Assembly: GCA_013368375.1 (NCBI GenBank)
Contig: JAACJP010000036.1
Coordinates: 372,001 to 436,000, forward strand
Length of the DNA: 64,000 bases
Direction: 5' to 3'
Source of the DNA: Tricholomella constricta
Lineage: Eukaryota; Basidiomycota; Agaricomycetes; Agaricales; Lyophyllaceae
Shown: piece after piece, positions 63,078 through 64,000 of the stretch
How positions within the stretch are numbered: position 1 is the stretch's first letter
Layout of the letters: each line of letters starts with the position of its first letter
The notes under the pieces: model-generated
What the model was told of the DNA's origin: nothing
The model's database searches: none
The model's input: only the letters and a program-made list of their open reading frames with translations
Translations under genes and position numbers: made by a program

Positions 63078-63186
63078 CTGATGCTGCATGCCCACATCTG
63101 TGGCATTTTGATGCTATCCCCTGCCGTCTTCACCACCGTCACCCTGCACAGAGCCGTTGCGATTCAAAGGGGGGGGGGGGGGATGA
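63078..63186 (+). pseudogene. 109-bp 3' tail of Gypsy pol plus polypurine tract between two LTRs
   Basis: It repeats the end of 62490-62577 (CCACATCTGTGGCAT, TATCCCCTGCCGTCTT, then a run of about 14 G). Only the last ~100 bp of an internal region remain between LTR copies 2 and 3. Confidence 0.75.
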
Positions 63187-63654
63187 TGTTAGGGGAACTC
63201 CCTTTTGCGCCCTCTGACACTCACCAATTGTCCCCCAACTCATGTGATCGTCCCCGACCATTCGCAATCCCGACCCCGTTGCTCCGACCCAAGCGCCAGT
63301 GTACATACTTACACACTTCCTGTCATTTCCCATTCCTCCCTGCGTGCGCCCGACACTGATACTGGCCACCCGACATCCTGACGTCGGCTATCCCACCTTG
63401 TGCCTGCACCCTGAGCCACAAGGATTGGACAGCGTCGGGAACATGTCCATACACGCGCTGCAGACCATTCCTTGATTATTATGTACATTACTTGTATATA
63501 GTCGGCCCACTGGCATTGGGGATCCTTAGTCTATTCTCTTCGGATTCCTCTTTGCCAGATAAGCCCTTCGTTACATTCCTTACTATACCTAATATAACTT
63601 CGGATCCCCCCTTTGCCAATGCGACTTAGCTCCACTCGTAAGGTCGCCCTAACA
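63187..63654 (+). repeat. LTR copy 3 of the third Gypsy family (468 bp)
   Basis: It starts TGTTAGGGGAACTCCC and ends GCCCTAACA, giving TGTTAG/CTAACA ends. It is similar to copy 2 throughout but clearly diverged. Confidence 0.82.
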
Positions 63655-63715
63655 TTATCTCAATGATATTCTGCTATTCTCCTGAAACTAAGAAGAACAC
63701 GATCATCAAGTCAAA

Positions 63716-63934
63716 TTGGTTTTGGATCGACTTTGTCAAGCTCGTCTTTTCACTAACACAAAGAAGTGCGAGTTCGACAAGACCGAGATCGAATACCTAG
63801 GCTTATTCATCAGAGCTGATGGTATCAAGATGAATCCCAATAAACTTGCTACCATTGCTGAATGGCCTACTTCTCAAAATTGCCGTGATATTCAATCTTT
63901 TCTTGCTTTTACTAATTTTTACAGACGAGGTTGA
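63716..63934 (+). pseudogene. Gypsy reverse transcriptase fragment
   Basis: It encodes VLDRLCQARLFTNTKKCEF, EYLGLFIRADGIKMNPNKLA and IQSFLAFTNFYRRG, the end of RT after the YxDD box and its link to RNase H in Ty3/Gypsy pol. It is truncated at both sides. Confidence 0.85.
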
Positions 63935-64000
63935 CGAGCTCGAGTCGGAGTGTGCCTCACATGCACCGTCGTGTTCGTCTTCGCCCAGCCCGTCCACGCA

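Overview
The window looks like a transposon-rich chromosome segment of a basidiomycete, most likely an Agaricomycete. Genes carry short GT-AG introns of about 40-90 nt, and the content is typical of that group: Ty3/Gypsy elements with chromodomains and extra reading frames, a Tnp2-type CACTA element, F-box family duplicates and a TPR-CHAT protein. The ordinary genes (ATM1, PPS1, PGS1) are eukaryotic and fungal in type.

Positions 1-28874 are one nested pile. The host is a Ty1/Copia element on the + strand whose 5' end lies outside the window and whose 3' LTR ends at 28874. A Ty3/Gypsy element (Gypsy-A, 263-10371, minus strand, target duplication ACTCC) sits in its gag. A second, younger Gypsy element (Gypsy-B, 13766-26719, minus strand, target duplication TACAT) sits in its reverse transcriptase. 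A small hAT-like non-autonomous element (27803-28495) sits in its RNase H. Removing the inserts restores a near-continuous Copia polyprotein apart from four frameshifts, so the Copia element is dead. Both Gypsy elements look nearly intact and both carry long extra ORFs 3' of pol.

Positions 28875-34260 hold about two and a half tandem copies of a ~2.5-kb unit with a two-exon F-box-like gene on the minus strand: one truncated by the Copia element, one intact and one frameshifted. Next comes ATM1, the mitochondrial ABC transporter (34541-37222, minus, 11 exons). A complete CACTA transposon follows (38002-43165). It has terminal repeats starting CACTATG, a 3-bp CAG duplication, a 1000-residue transposase and a divergent four-exon accessory gene.

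From 45467 to 59552 there are three single-copy genes: PPS1 (dual-specificity phosphatase, +, 7 exons), PGS1 (mitochondrial phosphatidylglycerophosphate synthase, minus, 6 exons) and, from a shared 150-bp divergent promoter region, a + strand gene encoding a 1900-residue fusion of an Hsp110-like ATPase domain, about 20 TPR-like repeats and a CHAT cysteine-protease domain. This fusion is the most unusual gene in the window and looks like a chaperone-type sensor joined to a death- or immunity-type protease. The last 4.4 kb (59655-64000) are decayed Gypsy relics: three related LTRs, pol fragments and a degraded relative of the Gypsy-B third ORF.

Gypsy-B also contains a repeated RNA hairpin motif. 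It occurs three times in each LTR and three times between pol and ORF3, with stems that differ in sequence but remain complementary. All exon joins were worked out by eye from reading frames and splice signals and have not been confirmed by transcripts.
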